64,000 nt of DNA from positions 124,001 to 188,000 of the forward strand of contig JAJNNY010000018.1 of the NCBI GenBank assembly GCA_022453515.1, given 5' to 3'. Position numbers and translations under genes: made by a program. The notes beneath the pieces were generated by a model. The model saw only the letters and a program-made list of their open reading frames with translations, was not told the origin of the DNA and did no database searches. How positions within the stretch are numbered: position 1 is the stretch's first letter; every line of letters begins with the position of its first letter. The DNA comes from Astrocystis sublimbata (lineage: Eukaryota > Ascomycota > Sordariomycetes > Xylariales > Xylariaceae). Of this stretch, positions 48,228 to 59,343 are shown one piece after another.

Positions 48228-50325
48228 CTTCGAACTGTTTGCCTGAGAACTTGGTTACGAAGAAACAAGATCGGCAAGATTGTGGCAAGACTGGCACTTA
48301 AACGTCAACACACACATTCCAGGAAACAGAAACACTTTCTTTTGTGAAGGTCTCGTAAGGGTGTTTTACCTAAATGGTTGTCTCAGCGACCAACAACTGA
48401 AACAGGTGATGACGCCGTGGCTTGGGCTAAGTAGTAAGCCTTTCTGCGCGCTCGACCGACAACAGAGTCTTCTCTTGTTTACAAGTTTCCTCTTGAATTG
48501 CGGGCTCGTGGCCGTAGACAGTCGTATGTGGGTTCTTAGAAAATTAATATTATATGGGCGAGATTGGATGAAGATTGACAAGGGGACGGACACAAGGGCT
48601 GGTCCCTGACGATATGGTGGAATATATAACAGCTCAACAGCCAAGGGTGTCACTAGCGCCGAAGAAGCATCGTCAACGTGCGTTGTGATTATCGATTTTG
48701 CAGCGAGCAAAAGATTGAAGCCTATCGGCTCCACTCCTCGTTATGACGACACTGGCGCAGTCAAAGGCCAGAGCTAACCCAGAACTACCCATAGCTCTTT
48801 ACCCCTTCCAGCCTAGCCATGTGCGTGGCCCCATACCTATCAAATATTAGAGTTGGGTAGCGTCTTTTGCCGCCCTTTCCGCTCCATGCCTTTACATCAC
48901 GCTCGGCAGCTGACACGTTGACGCGGGCTTTCGGCACGTCCCCTAAACCAAAACCCTGACTGGCTGGCGAGGTGGAGCGAAGAATAGAGGAGACAGCGTT
49001 CAATGCCTCCAATACCACTGCCTTTGAAATAAAGCATCTACCAGAACTACTACTGTTGATTACCTGATTGTATAGAGCTTATTCGAAAGCTGTATGTCGG
49101 TTATATAATAGTCATTATATGATCAAGAAAAATACTAGTTATTTAAGGGATGTTTGGTTTTTTATTTATTTCTTTATTATGTAATAGGTACTAAGAAAGC
49201 GTCTCATCTATTTTCCGTACCACCTAGCTAGCTACTATAGAATAATTTAGTACAGAAGAATATCTACGTAGCTCGGACAGTAAGGTCAACTAAACCGGAG
49301 TTGATGTAATTCGCCCACCGACCAGACATCGTCGTGGAAAGGTCTTTGTTGTAAACAACTTGATACCAATCAAGCTATCTGCTTGTTCCTTCTCACGCGG
49401 GGTTATTGGGTTTGGGTGCAATGCATTGCTTGTGAGAAAGCAACTGACTATAAAACGGTGAGAAAACACTAGCAAGAGATGAAAGAGCAGCATAATATAT
49501 TTTCTTGGCCTTTCGATGTCGGCCGTACCTGTTGGATATAGTCCAAAGTGCCTGTTTGACAGCAACTGTCTGAGCTGAGTGTAGCCTCGGCAACCTGCAT
49601 CACCTAGGTAGCCGCAGGTAGGTATGCCGCAGGTAGGTATGCCGCAGATAGGTATGCCGCAGGTAGGTATGCCGCAGGTAGGTATGCCTCAGGTAAGTAG
49701 GCATGCAAACAAACAGCGATACGTGTATAAATCACTGTTAGATACACCATGCCAGCCTGGTCGAATTCTTTCTGTTCTTCTCTCAGTTGTATTCGCCACA
49801 TATCCTTGATTCCTCCTCTGCTGTATCAAGCATCTCATACTACTGGGGTGAGGCTTCGCGTATCCGAACAGTCAGCGACCGGCAGATAATACTACAGACA
49901 AAAACATACTGAAGCTCATATTACGCTGTAAGTGGTTTGCAAACAGTACCATCTCTTACATCCACTACTGGCAACACCAGATCTATATCTCCTATCTTCT
50001 CTTAAGCAGCACGGTCACCTTCAGTTCCATGGTTCCCGACACCTTTCCCAGAGATATTAAAAAAGGTGAAAATTGCACTGTGTCTTGCTCCCAACCCCAT
50101 CATTTGTGCCAAATCACCAAGAGTGAACAAGACTCTTAGGCTGCAAGGCAACAGATACTTGACGCAACTACTTGGTACATCGTTGCCATATAACTACATC
50201 CCTCCCACTGATTCCCCTTTGAAGCTTTCCTTATCCCGCACAACAAGCACACCAACTCACTCACTCCGTCTCCTCGCAGTACCAAGTTTCCAATCTCAGG
50301 ATTACTTACAGAGATCCCGGTCATC
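48228..50325. other. Divergent promoter region, no gene seen
   Basis: Between the Sur7/PalI-family gene (-) and the ubiquitin-like-domain gene (+). It contains the 15-bp tandem repeat at 49605-49703. The frame at 48785-49018 on the minus strand starts with GTG and has no recognisable product. Confidence 0.55.
49605..49703. repeat. 15-bp tandem repeat, about six copies
   Basis: The unit GGTAGGTATGCCGCA recurs in tandem, with one copy changed to AGATAGGTATGCCGCA and the last copy ending in GCCTCA. In one minus-strand frame it reads as repeated AAYLP, but no gene is supported there. It belongs to the TAGGTA word family common in this window's intergenic DNA. Confidence 0.85.
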
Positions 50326-52042
50326 ATGGTCCTCAATTTCTCGTTTAGTTGTAGTCTCGTGAACGACTCGCTTGTCATCAAGCAAGAAGCTCCCGGCTTC
50401 AAATACCAGCCCCTCAGCATCAGCTTCCAGCGCACCGTCCGCGTTCCCGATAACACCAACGATGTAAAGCTCCCCCCGGGTCTCGGTCAATTTCCCTTGT
50501 TCAAGGTCAGCGATTTTGCTTCGAAGCTACCAGCAGACATCGGCGCCAAAGGCGGTGTTTTCTTTCCCATGTATCAGCGAGAGGCAATGTGGATCAATTT
50601 CAATGCCAACCGCCCTTTCATGATCAAGATTTATGCTGGCGGCGTAAACGCAGTCTCAGGCGAAAACCAGGGGGAGACGTTGGATACCAAGGCGAGACGA
50701 CTCGATCTCGTATCCAACAAAAAGAGCGTCCAGGATTACGTCGTAGTACCGGGTCAGCGCTGGATCGATGGCTTCGCAGTCTCTCCGGGTACAGTGAGGC
50801 AGTTTGTAGCCATGCCACTGGGCACAGGATACACCGTAGAGGCGCAGCTTACGGGGCAAGAGATTGTTGGTGGCCTCCAACTGGAAATAACCCCGTCTTT
50901 ACCAGAGAAGCGAGTTGAACCCACGCGAGTTCGCTACGTCGCTGGCACAGAAGCTGCCTTCACAGTTAAATCAATGACTGGAAAGGAAATTCCCCTCCGG
51001 TTCCCACTTGAAACAACAATTGAGCAGGTGAAGGAGGGAATCCAAGCTGCTGAAGGCATCCCTTCCGATCAACAACGTTTGCTATACGATGGCAAAGCTC
51101 TACACGATGGTGAGTGGCCTGGAAATTTCAGCACGCTATATACAATACTAACACTGACGCAGACTGTACCCTTGGCGACTATGGCATAAAGAGCGTGAGT
51201 ACCTGCCAGAAGTCATAAGGCAATCCAATTTCGCACTCATGAATGACAATTAATGATAGATTCAGGGCAGCATTGTGCATATTACTTTGACGTTACGAGG
51301 TGGTGGTTATTCTGGACCCATGGGTAAGGGGGCTTCCGAGTTAATTCAATTATTATCATGGAGGGCATATGGAATTTTGTTGTCCCTCTACAATCTTGCC
51401 AAACCGAACCTTGGAAGAGTAAACACTAACACTGCGCTTGCAGGTGTAGCAGCGGGCGGGAAAATCGACCAAGTGATACACGAAGATCACAACGAGCCAA
51501 GCGTCTGGGCCAAGACTACAACGATCACGATACCAGTGCACATTCTATCAACGACCATGTTCCGCCACGTCACAGGACGACAACCCACTGCTTGCCCCAT
51601 CTCGGCGTCAGACTAGTAAGTTAATATTCATTTGTTCGGAGCAGTGGCCAGAGTGCAAGCTTCTCCTCCATGCAACATCAAATCCGACGTGTCCCAAGTT
51701 CTCACCACTGACCTCTATTGCTATTGCTATAGTGCTAGTGTCGGCCTCCCATTCTTCAACCTACCAGAGGAGCCTAGCAACATCTCGGGCGCCTTCGATG
51801 GCGTCAAGAGCGTCAATGAGATCAAGGTGGATCGCGGCTTAGCTAGCGGCCTAGAGCCTACAGTTACGCCACAAGTGGTCACGATCGGACAAGGAGCAGC
51901 TGGCACTTCGAACAACTATGTCGACCCAGAGACGATCAATGACCCCCACGGCCTTGTCAATCCCTCTGGACCACTCCTGCCCTTCCGCACTTTGCGGGAT
52001 CTCCAGGATCAGCTCAAGGAGGATGATGTAATGGAAGTCTGA
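50326..52042 (+). CDS. Ubiquitin-like domain protein, otherwise uncharacterised
   Basis: Five exons: 50326-51109, 51163-51194, 51266-51323, 51444-51615 and 51733-52042, giving 451 residues in frame, with four introns of 53-120 nt. Residues from about 210 to 287 form a ubiquitin-like fold: TVKSMTGKEIPLRF, TTIEQVKEGIQAAEGIPSDQ, QRLLYDGKALHDDCTLGDYG, then HITLTLRGGG. The domain is interrupted by two introns and its LRGGG is internal, followed by 160 residues, so release by a protease is possible but not shown. The 200-residue N-terminal part (with QFPLFKVSDFASKLP, YQREAMWINFNANRPFMIKI, and a WIDGFAVSPGTVRQFVA region) is all-beta-looking and recurs in fungal hypothetical proteins; no function is known to me. 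The C-terminal part has GKIDQVIHEDHNEPSVW. Start is the first ATG of the frame. Confidence 0.86.
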
Positions 52043-52490
52043 GTTTGGTACGGCGTGCAAAATCGTGTTGTCGAGATTGCAGGTGATGTTGTGCTCGACT
52101 GCAATTTGGCAATTGGTCAAGGGGTGGGCATGTATTGGCACACCTACCTAGGCACATGTATGTGAGCTCACCACGCAGCAAACGACAAATATTGCTGTCA
52201 TAGCTCTCAGCCTGAGATGGTGTACATACTCGTGAATACATGAATATCATTGCTCTCCGTAATTAATCCCCGTGAGTCTGTACGCTCGTGACTATGTATC
52301 CTCATAGCACCATTTAAATGAAGACCTTCGTGTGACTCTGCCCTCCTGCCGCTCACTGTGTAAATAGCGCGAAGTCGCATTTTCTCTACTAGCCGGCTTT
52401 CTAGATAGAGTGAGGGAGTTTAAAGCGACAGATGCGAACTGCATCTACAATCTACCAACACACTCTTCCTGCAGTTAAGAGATCAAATAT

Positions 52491-52516
52491 GGGGGGGGGG
52501 GGGGGGGGGGGAGGGG
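52491..52516. repeat. Poly-G homopolymer (21 G, then AGGGG)
   Basis: Twenty-one consecutive G residues at 52491-52511, then A and four more G. The exact length may be a sequencing or assembly approximation. It sits between the ubiquitin-like gene and the tRNA-Val gene. Confidence 0.9.
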
Positions 52517-52693
52517 TGTAAATAAATGACTTTGAGATACATACTATTATCCATTACGTTCTCTTGACAAGATGAACTCTTGGTCGGAACTTCCTACAAG
52601 TTCCAGGTAAGTGTGGTTGGTCATGAAAATCATATATATTTCTAGCTGTATGCGTGCAATTCTCACTCAAATATGTTCAGAACGACATCCAAT

Positions 52694-52767
52694 GGTTTCG
52701 TGGTGTAGTTGGTTATCACGTCAGTCTAACACACTGAAGGTCTCCGGTTCGAGCCCGGACGAAATCA
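52694..52767 (+). tRNA. tRNA-Val (AAC)
   Basis: A 74-nt cloverleaf without intron. The acceptor stem GGTTTCG pairs with CGAAATC (one G-T wobble), followed by the discriminator A. The anticodon stem TCAGT/ACTGA closes a loop CTAACAC with anticodon AAC. The T arm has TCCGG, TTCGAGC and CCGGA. The sequence resembles eukaryotic tRNA-Val(AAC). A poly-G tract lies about 180 bp upstream. Confidence 0.93.
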
Positions 52768-53467
52768 ATACTTTCCTTTTGCTGTATCTGCAAGCTTATT
52801 TTAGTTCCTGTTGGTGTTGTGGTTACGAGATACATATTGTTGATTACAGCTTGGAAGTCCATGATGATTTTTTACCTGTGCCCATATTGATTCACTGTCT
52901 TTGAGACTACGGTAGTTTCGTAGATGTTGGTAGGTGAAACTCTGCTTTGTATTTTCTAGCAACACCGGTAGGCTTTACCATGATAGCTCAACTACGGTCA
53001 TAGTAGGTAGTTCAAGAGTATCGTGTTACCAATACAAGTATTTCTGTCCGTATGACTCTTTGATTGGTCACGATTGATGCCGTTGAACTGGCGAAGTTTA
53101 AGCGTACCTAGGTACGCACTAGGAGAGGTCAGAGCCCTCAGGCTATTGAACAATCCCTCATCGAATTCTTCTCGTGTCTCTTTTGATTGTTCTGCTTAAG
53201 ACGTGTGTGTCATTGCAGTCATTTTAATTACTATCCTTGCTCAACCTAACATTTTCAGTGCGACGTCTTGTATGCATCAGGTCAAGTTCCATCCGACATC
53301 CGAAACCGGCATACCGTGGCCGAGACTATCTCGCAAAACCCCGGAATGACATTGACTCCCATATTCATTCAGCTGAAGTTGGCCATCAACTCGGGCCAAC
53401 GTATAGAATCCTATTACATTAATATCCCTCACACCACATAGGAGCCGACTTCTAACAACCTTGAAAT

Positions 53468-56134
53468 TCAGTTCCTTTCTCCACGGAAACGCTTGTGCAC
53501 ACCGAGTTCATCACGAAGGCATGCTTCTGCTCTCCTCTTCAGTCTCTCTAGCGTCAGGTCTTCGCCAGTAACACGTGCGGTATTATCTCCCCTGTTGATG
53601 GGATCTGGAGATAGAGTCCGCGAACTCTCACGTGAAAAGGTTAGGCCCTCTTCACCAACGACGTCTGTAAGGTCGATCATCTCATCGTCAGAGTCATCTA
53701 TTTCGATGGTATCCCGAATATAACCCATTGGGTTCTGTGTGCATGAGACAGCTGGAGCCTGGTTATTGTAGTAATGGGGCTTTCCCTTGTTGCCCGTAAG
53801 ATCAATCGTTATCGGGTGAGATTTGGACTGCGTTAGATCTACTATATTCTCACTTCGGACTACCACCCAATCCTGTCGTAGTAGCCATTCTCGAAGATGA
53901 CGGTAAAGGACTCCAACAACAATTGGCGGGAAGGCATTTCCAATTTGTCTATTGACCTGGGTTGTGGTGCCCAAGAATTTGTGAGTTGTCGGGAAGGTTT
54001 GTATTGAGGCGAGCTCTCGAGACGTAAAACTTCTTTTTCCGGATGGGTGACCCCATTCTGTCCCGGAAGTTGTTATAGTACCGATTTGGCACCGATCGTC
54101 GTATGGTTTCCAAGACTTGTTGTATTTCTCCGCCTTTTGAAGCACTAAAATAATTGTGGTTGGTCCCATAGTTGCGAGGCGTGAGAGTCGTATGACAGAA
54201 TTACTTACTGGAGGCGACCTGGTGTAGATGATCAGAATGTCCGACATTGGCCTTGACCTTGCCTAGAACATTGTGAAGTGTGACAAAAGCTGGTAGTCTG
54301 CCGTTGCCCGTTTCTGCGTGGGTGGGCTTTGGGAAGGGTGGGAGCTTTTCTCCAGGGCAAGATGCGATCCAAACCAACCGCCTTCGAATTGAAGGGACCC
54401 CGTACTCTTTGAACTGTAGAATTTTCCAGGAAAAGGAATATCCTAAATCGGTGTACTGGCCTACGAGTGCATTGAAGCACTCCTCATTCCTGTCTTCAAC
54501 CACTGAAGTTAGTCACTGTGATTTATGCTATCAAGGTACCAAGGCTTGCCAGAAGGGGGAGGATATCCCGGGAAATACGTACCAAACAGCAGCCCAAATG
54601 TCTGTTCACCGGTTGAAATACGCGGACGTTCGATTTTCAGGAATTCCCCAAGTGCATAAAGTGCCGCAACATTGGCTTCATCATCCTTTCCAGTGCGGGT
54701 GTGTGCCGGCGAGAATACTTGGCATGGAGGTGAAAAATGCACCAAGTCAGACAAAGCTCTCGAGCCGGACCTTCTCTTAATCAATTCAAAGACATTAATC
54801 GGATACAGGGTCGCCTCAGGGAAGTTTTCGTGATACGTTCGACAGGCAGCGTCGTCCATATCGCATGCCAGGTTCAACCGAAACCCTGCCTGCCGAATGC
54901 CGCGGGAGGCACCTGTTGCAAGACCAAGGTCAGTAATTTGCGCTTAATGTACAGCATTGCTCTCTTTCTACGAGAGCGGTCCACGGCTGTCTCGAGAGCA
55001 GGAAACACCCTTTAGGCCAACTCGAGTCTCCCAGACATGCCAGAAGGGACAATAGAAGACTTTAGCAAACTGACCTCCACCACCGCAGAAAATGTCATCC
55101 GCGGTGTATTGCTGTTGATAACCTATTGTCACCTCGTGAGAGTCGTCTTCGTCAAGGTTCACCATGGGTGCAGTGAAATCGCCGCCTTTGAAAGAACCTC
55201 CACGTACAACACCCCCGCGGAATTCGTTTCGCAACTTATCATCGATAACTTTAGGATCAGGATGGTGTATTTCTGAGCTCCGCAGTCGCTTGACACAGCC
55301 GCTATAGGACCTCTTCGTCGCCATTGCTCTTGCCGTGGGCCAAAATCTGTATTGCTTGTAACGCTGTACAAGGGTGGCATTGTTCTCAATTTTTTCTTCG
55401 GATTGCCATTCCGACGGATTGTATCGATGTGAAGGGAACGAGTTGTTCGTTCTTCTCAGCTCGCGGGTTCTGATCATTTCAGCAGCTGAGATATCGACAG
55501 CGGCCTGTGCATCTTCGGTCCGCGTGTCCTCCTCGTTCACATCGTATAGAGCGCAAACTTCGTTTTTCAATTTGCGGAGACGTCCTCCCAGATAGCGGGT
55601 TCGTGTCAACCTGATGCCGCGAATGGTCACGTTTGAGTCCCCAGAATTTTTGTAGATGGCCTGCACATGCAGAAACTGCCAGCAGAAGTGTTCTTCGCCT
55701 CTTCGCGGAACTTCCACACATGTCCCTTTCTTGATGTACATTCCATTGTAGCGAAATGATGGCAGTTCCGATAGTGTTGCGGGCAATTGAAGATTACGTG
55801 GAAGTGCTTCGGCTTGGCGATAACGGGCTCTTTCATTCCCTTCTATTTCTAGAATGAGATTGTTTTCCCATTGGAGTAAATTTGTTCTCTCCTCGTCAAG
55901 TCGACTGCGCGGGGGCACTGCTTCAGCTTGGCGGCAACGGGTTCTCCCAAGTTCGTCTGGTTCGTCGCGAGTCCCGTATCGTAGGAAATTGATTATCTGC
56001 TTTGCAGGTCGACTTGGATGCCGACCTGCTTGTTCGAGGTGTCGTAGCCCCCGTTGAACAGCGGAAATATCGCTATTCACATCATCTTCTTCCGGAATAA
56101 TGATCGGCTGATGACCATGTGCGTAAGAAGACAT
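53468..56134 (-). CDS. rid: RID/Masc1-type cytosine-5 DNA methyltransferase (RIP-associated)
   Basis: Four exons: 56134-55075, 54912-54583, 54502-54209 and 54144-53468, introns 162, 80 and 64 nt, giving 786 residues. An N-terminal BAH-like region (about 120-230, with KKGTCVEVPRRGEEHFCWQF and FLHVQAIYKN) precedes the catalytic part. Motif I is DDIFCGGGGASRG (residues 347-358). Motif IV is SPPCQVFSPAHT, with catalytic C417. Motif VI is EQT (456-458) in place of the ENV of most methyltransferases, a mark I associate with the RID/Masc1 group. Motif VIII is SIRRRLVWIA and motif X is VNRQIGNAFPP. In Neurospora RID is needed for RIP; in Ascobolus Masc1 is needed for premeiotic methylation. The start chosen (purine at -3) is 102 nt downstream of an in-frame ATG at 56236. 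The C-terminal tail is acidic, with IDLT repeats. Confidence 0.93.
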
Positions 56135-57433
56135 TGTTGGTCCTACACATTGAGTACTTAGGTCAGCCAGTACTTGTACACATGAGGAAAGAAATAACTG
56201 CGATCTTAAGATAGGCCATTCACTGAAGGCGAACATGAAGGAATTAGAGAGGATGAAAATTACCTATCCAGATGTACGCCTTTCTGATCCGAATATCTCT
56301 GGCTCCAACCCTCGGCGGTAGCCTGCGTTCAGTTCAGAGATGCTGTTCGACGGGTGGGCGGAAATCCAATGTCGTAGAGTTACGAATGCACAAGAGATCA
56401 CAAGAGGCTTGCACTTTCCCAAGCGCGTTCCCTGTCCTAGGACTGCGGGCGAGCGTAAACCCAAGAATAAGATGAGGGTCGATGAATGCCAAGCGAGGAT
56501 GATGATCGTAGGTGATGCAACGAGGCAGGTACCTACCCAAGCTGTACTGGTACCAATGACAATCTAATTGTACGTAAGTAGGTAGTGAAAGAGAGGTGGA
56601 CGTCGCAAAGTGAACTAGCTTTGATGGGGAAAGAGACTGAAGGGAACGGGCTCCGATGTAGAGTGAGCATAAAGTGTGGGTTATGGTAGAAAGCTGTAAA
56701 GATGAAACCTTGATACTTTGAGATGAGAAGACAATAGAAGCGTTTGTGGGGACTTACCTTGGAAGATTGAAGGCGCTGAAGTAATCATTCAGCTGGCCGA
56801 GTATTTTGAAGAGGTAGGAATAGAGGTTGTGAGGTTGCGAGGCTGGTTCAACCACCTTAGCATGAAGAGTAGGTAGGTACGCAATTATATGACAAGAGCT
56901 GAGAAGGGATTCCAGGGCTACCTTGCAACTTCCTGTTCCCTATCTGCACTGAAAAGAGGCATGAACGCGAACTTGTGGGTTGGAGATGTTTATTTCTGCC
57001 CCCCAAAGAGGCTCTCATCGTTGGTTGGAAGGTTACAAGATTGGTTACCTTGGAATGCCACGCACACATATCTTTCGGCAAGCCAGTACCGGGGCGCGTG
57101 TGTACCATTGTACCTGGGTATATAAAATATAATGTGGAAGGTGACCAGTAAGTAAGGTAGGTACTTCAAATGCAAACTCATCAAAAGGCAGGTGCTTGCT
57201 TGCCTGCAACGAGTTACAAGCAATCAACTCTTCCCATTGCGGGCAATGAATTTCGTCTAGCTGAGTCTCCAACCATCTCCCTTTAACTTCTATCAGTAAT
57301 AACACAGCACTTCTGGAATTAGCAGACTTGCCCTCAAGTAAACATGTTAAGGCTTCACTATCGCCTTCCGGATCCTGTGATGCAAGATAAGTTCAAGGTG
57401 TTCTGACGATATAACATAATGTTCCAGACTTTC

Positions 57434-57457
57434 TACATACATACATACATACATATA

Positions 57458-57488
<31 letters not shown>
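57434..57488. repeat. TACA microsatellite
   Basis: A TACA tetranucleotide tract interrupted once by TATATA, ending in TATAGATA. It lies in the 5' intergenic DNA shared by the RID-type gene and tRNA-Gly. Confidence 0.9.
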
Positions 57489-57489
<1 letters not shown>

Positions 57490-57741
57490 GATACAAATCG
57501 TCGCTGTTATTTCCGACATAACCACATGCCTCAAATTGTATAATCGTCTGCCAGTAGTGGACGTTATTTTAGTCATGGGTAAGTGATATTACGTTCTAAA
57601 AGTAATGTCCAGCACACCAACACCAACTTTACTGTTGCACAGCCAGCTTTATGCTTCTTTCTAGATGATAGGAACGAACACAAGCACTCTCGACTTGACT
57701 TCGATCGGGTTAGCAGAGGAAATGGCAAAATGTAAAACTCA

Positions 57742-57812
57742 TGCATCAGCCGTGAATCGAACACGGGGCCCATCGATGGCAACGATGGATTTTACCACTA
57801 AACCACTGATGC
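57742..57812 (-). tRNA. tRNA-Gly (GCC)
   Basis: A 71-nt cloverleaf on the minus strand. The acceptor stem GCATCAG pairs with CTGATGC, followed by discriminator A. The anticodon stem CATCG/CGATG closes a TTGCCAT loop with anticodon GCC. The T stem CCGTG/CACGG encloses TTCGATT. No intron. It lies between the methyltransferase and the pirin gene. Confidence 0.94.
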
Positions 57813-58263
57813 CTCTTGAATGTCTTGGTTATTCTTGATGATGTGATTGTTAGACTTCTCTATGACTGACACCGCAAAGCCTAGATTGGAGGGGAAATGT
57901 CATTAGTATTGGACTCTTCATCTGCCCCATTGCACCAAAACCATGATCATGTGCAATACTCTTACTCACGATCAGAACAAGAGGTAGTCAGGAAAGTGAA
58001 CTTAGTGATAATCAATTTACTGGAGCTTCAATGATAAATTGCTAATTGTTTGCCAATGCTGCCTGTATGCCAACATTAAGCAATCCTAGATCGTACCACG
58101 GCCATTATCTAAGAGCTTAGAAACATTACATAGCGGAGCAGACGATGAAGACCGATTACCAAATCTCAAGATACAATTATGGGGGGAGCTGATAACGTAA
58201 TCTATGGAAGCTATACACTGACGATACGAGGCGTCAAAGACAGTTAGTTATGTCTTCTGAGTT

Positions 58264-59343
58264 TCACGCAGTGTCTAACAAAACGACCTCCGCATCAGCT
58301 TCACCCACACTCTCAACCAAAATCTTATCGCCAGCATGCACGAGGTCTATGAAAGCTCCGTCGCCCTCGTTGTACACTTCCTCTCGTCCATCAAGACGGA
58401 TTTTTGCTTTCCCACCCTTGGTCATGGGAAGATGAATGAACACCTTCCTCCCGGTTGTTTCCGTCGCATTTGCGCCGACCACCCACTCGAACTTCTTTTC
58501 AGGGGCGATGATGCCAGCGCTCATGACGAAGTCGGCATGAATGGGTATGGTGTCGGGAATGGTGGGTTCACAGGCTTCTTCCTCTTGGTGGGTGGCGTCA
58601 GCACCGCCCTTCATGGGGCTTAGTATGGTAACGAAGCCCTGTTTCTTCTTCTCCTCGTCGAAGTGCCAGGTGTGATAGCGGGGGGTGTAGCCGCGCTTCC
58701 ACGGAATGGCCCATATCTGCAGGAAGTGAACGGTGTCCTTGTTGTGCTCGTTGAATTCGGAATGGGCGATACCCGTGCCACCCGTGGTGAACTGCACATC
58801 GCCTCGATGCATGCGATAGAACTTGTCCGATTGACCGCCCTCAGCGCCCTTCTTGAGCATGCTATCTCGATGCGTCAACTCGCCCTTGAGGATGTAGCTG
58901 AAGATCTCAAAGTCCCTGTGGGGATGGGTGGGAAACCCCGTGTTCGGCTTGACCCGGTCTTCATTGAGGACTCGCAATTGGCCAAAGTGAGTAAAGTCGG
59001 GATTGAACCAGTCGGCGAAGGAAAAGCTATGGTAGGTGTTGAGCCAGCCATGGTCGGAATGCCCCCGAGTCGCGGAGCGGTGCGGTGTGATCTTGGCGTG
59101 TGACAGTATCTTTGACATGGCGCCCTTGATGTTGTTCATGTGCTGGAACGAGTCAACCGAGGATGGCGTAGCAGCAAGCACTGTTGGGGTTGGTGATATT
59201 TCTATGTCTTGGGATGGAACAATGCCTCGTTGATAGCGGTGCGATAATGTGTCTTGGAGGAAGCTCTTGATTGTATTTGAGTTGTAGATGATGATAGAAC
59301 AGATAACAATGAAGATGGATAGGGCGAGAGTGAAGAGCTTCAT
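58264..59343 (-). CDS. Pirin-family cupin protein with N-terminal membrane anchor
   Basis: Intronless, 359 residues from the ATG at 59343. The upstream in-frame start at 59391 is GTG and is rejected. The pirin double cupin begins near residue 76 (MSKILSHAKI). It carries the metal-binding residues of the family in HPHRDFE (H140, H142) and AHSEF (H194, E196), with FADWFNPDFTHFGQLRVLNEDRV and HFLQIWAIPW as family marks. Residues 2-20 form a hydrophobic helix (LFTLALSIFIVICSIIIY) followed by a Ser/Thr-rich linker to residue 75. Pirins are normally cytosolic or nuclear Fe(II) proteins of about 290 residues acting as redox-sensitive cofactors or quercetinases. An ATG at 59118 would give a 284-residue soluble form. 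The anchored start is the longest ATG frame, and both forms may exist. Confidence 0.88.
   Translation of the reverse strand: MKLFTLALSIFIVICSIIIYNSNTIKSFLQDTLSHRYQRGIVPSQDIEISPTPTVLAATPSSVDSFQHMNNIKGAMSKILSHAKITPHRSATRGHSDHGWLNTYHSFSFADWFNPDFTHFGQLRVLNEDRVKPNTGFPTHPHRDFEIFSYILKGELTHRDSMLKKGAEGGQSDKFYRMHRGDVQFTTGGTGIAHSEFNEHNKDTVHFLQIWAIPWKRGYTPRYHTWHFDEEKKKQGFVTILSPMKGGADATHQEEEACEPTIPDTIPIHADFVMSAGIIAPEKKFEWVVGANATETTGRKVFIHLPMTKGGKAKIRLDGREEVYNEGDGAFIDLVHAGDKILVESVGEADAEVVLLDTA

Larger units (their letters stand above)
52043..53467. other. Intergenic region holding tRNA-Val and the poly-G run
   Basis: Common 3' side of the ubiquitin-like gene (+) and the methyltransferase gene (-). Apart from tRNA-Val and the poly-G tract I see nothing. 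Confidence 0.6.
56135..58263. other. 5' side of the methyltransferase gene, with tRNA-Gly
   Basis: A strong donor-like GTAAGT at about 56757 on the minus strand hints at an intron in the methyltransferase leader, but transcripts are needed to see it. The TACA tract and tRNA-Gly lie further out. No protein gene is supported. Confidence 0.5.

Noticed and set aside
48785..49018. 77-codon minus-strand frame with a basic C-terminal half
   Set aside because: GTG start, no family recognised, isolated in promoter DNA.
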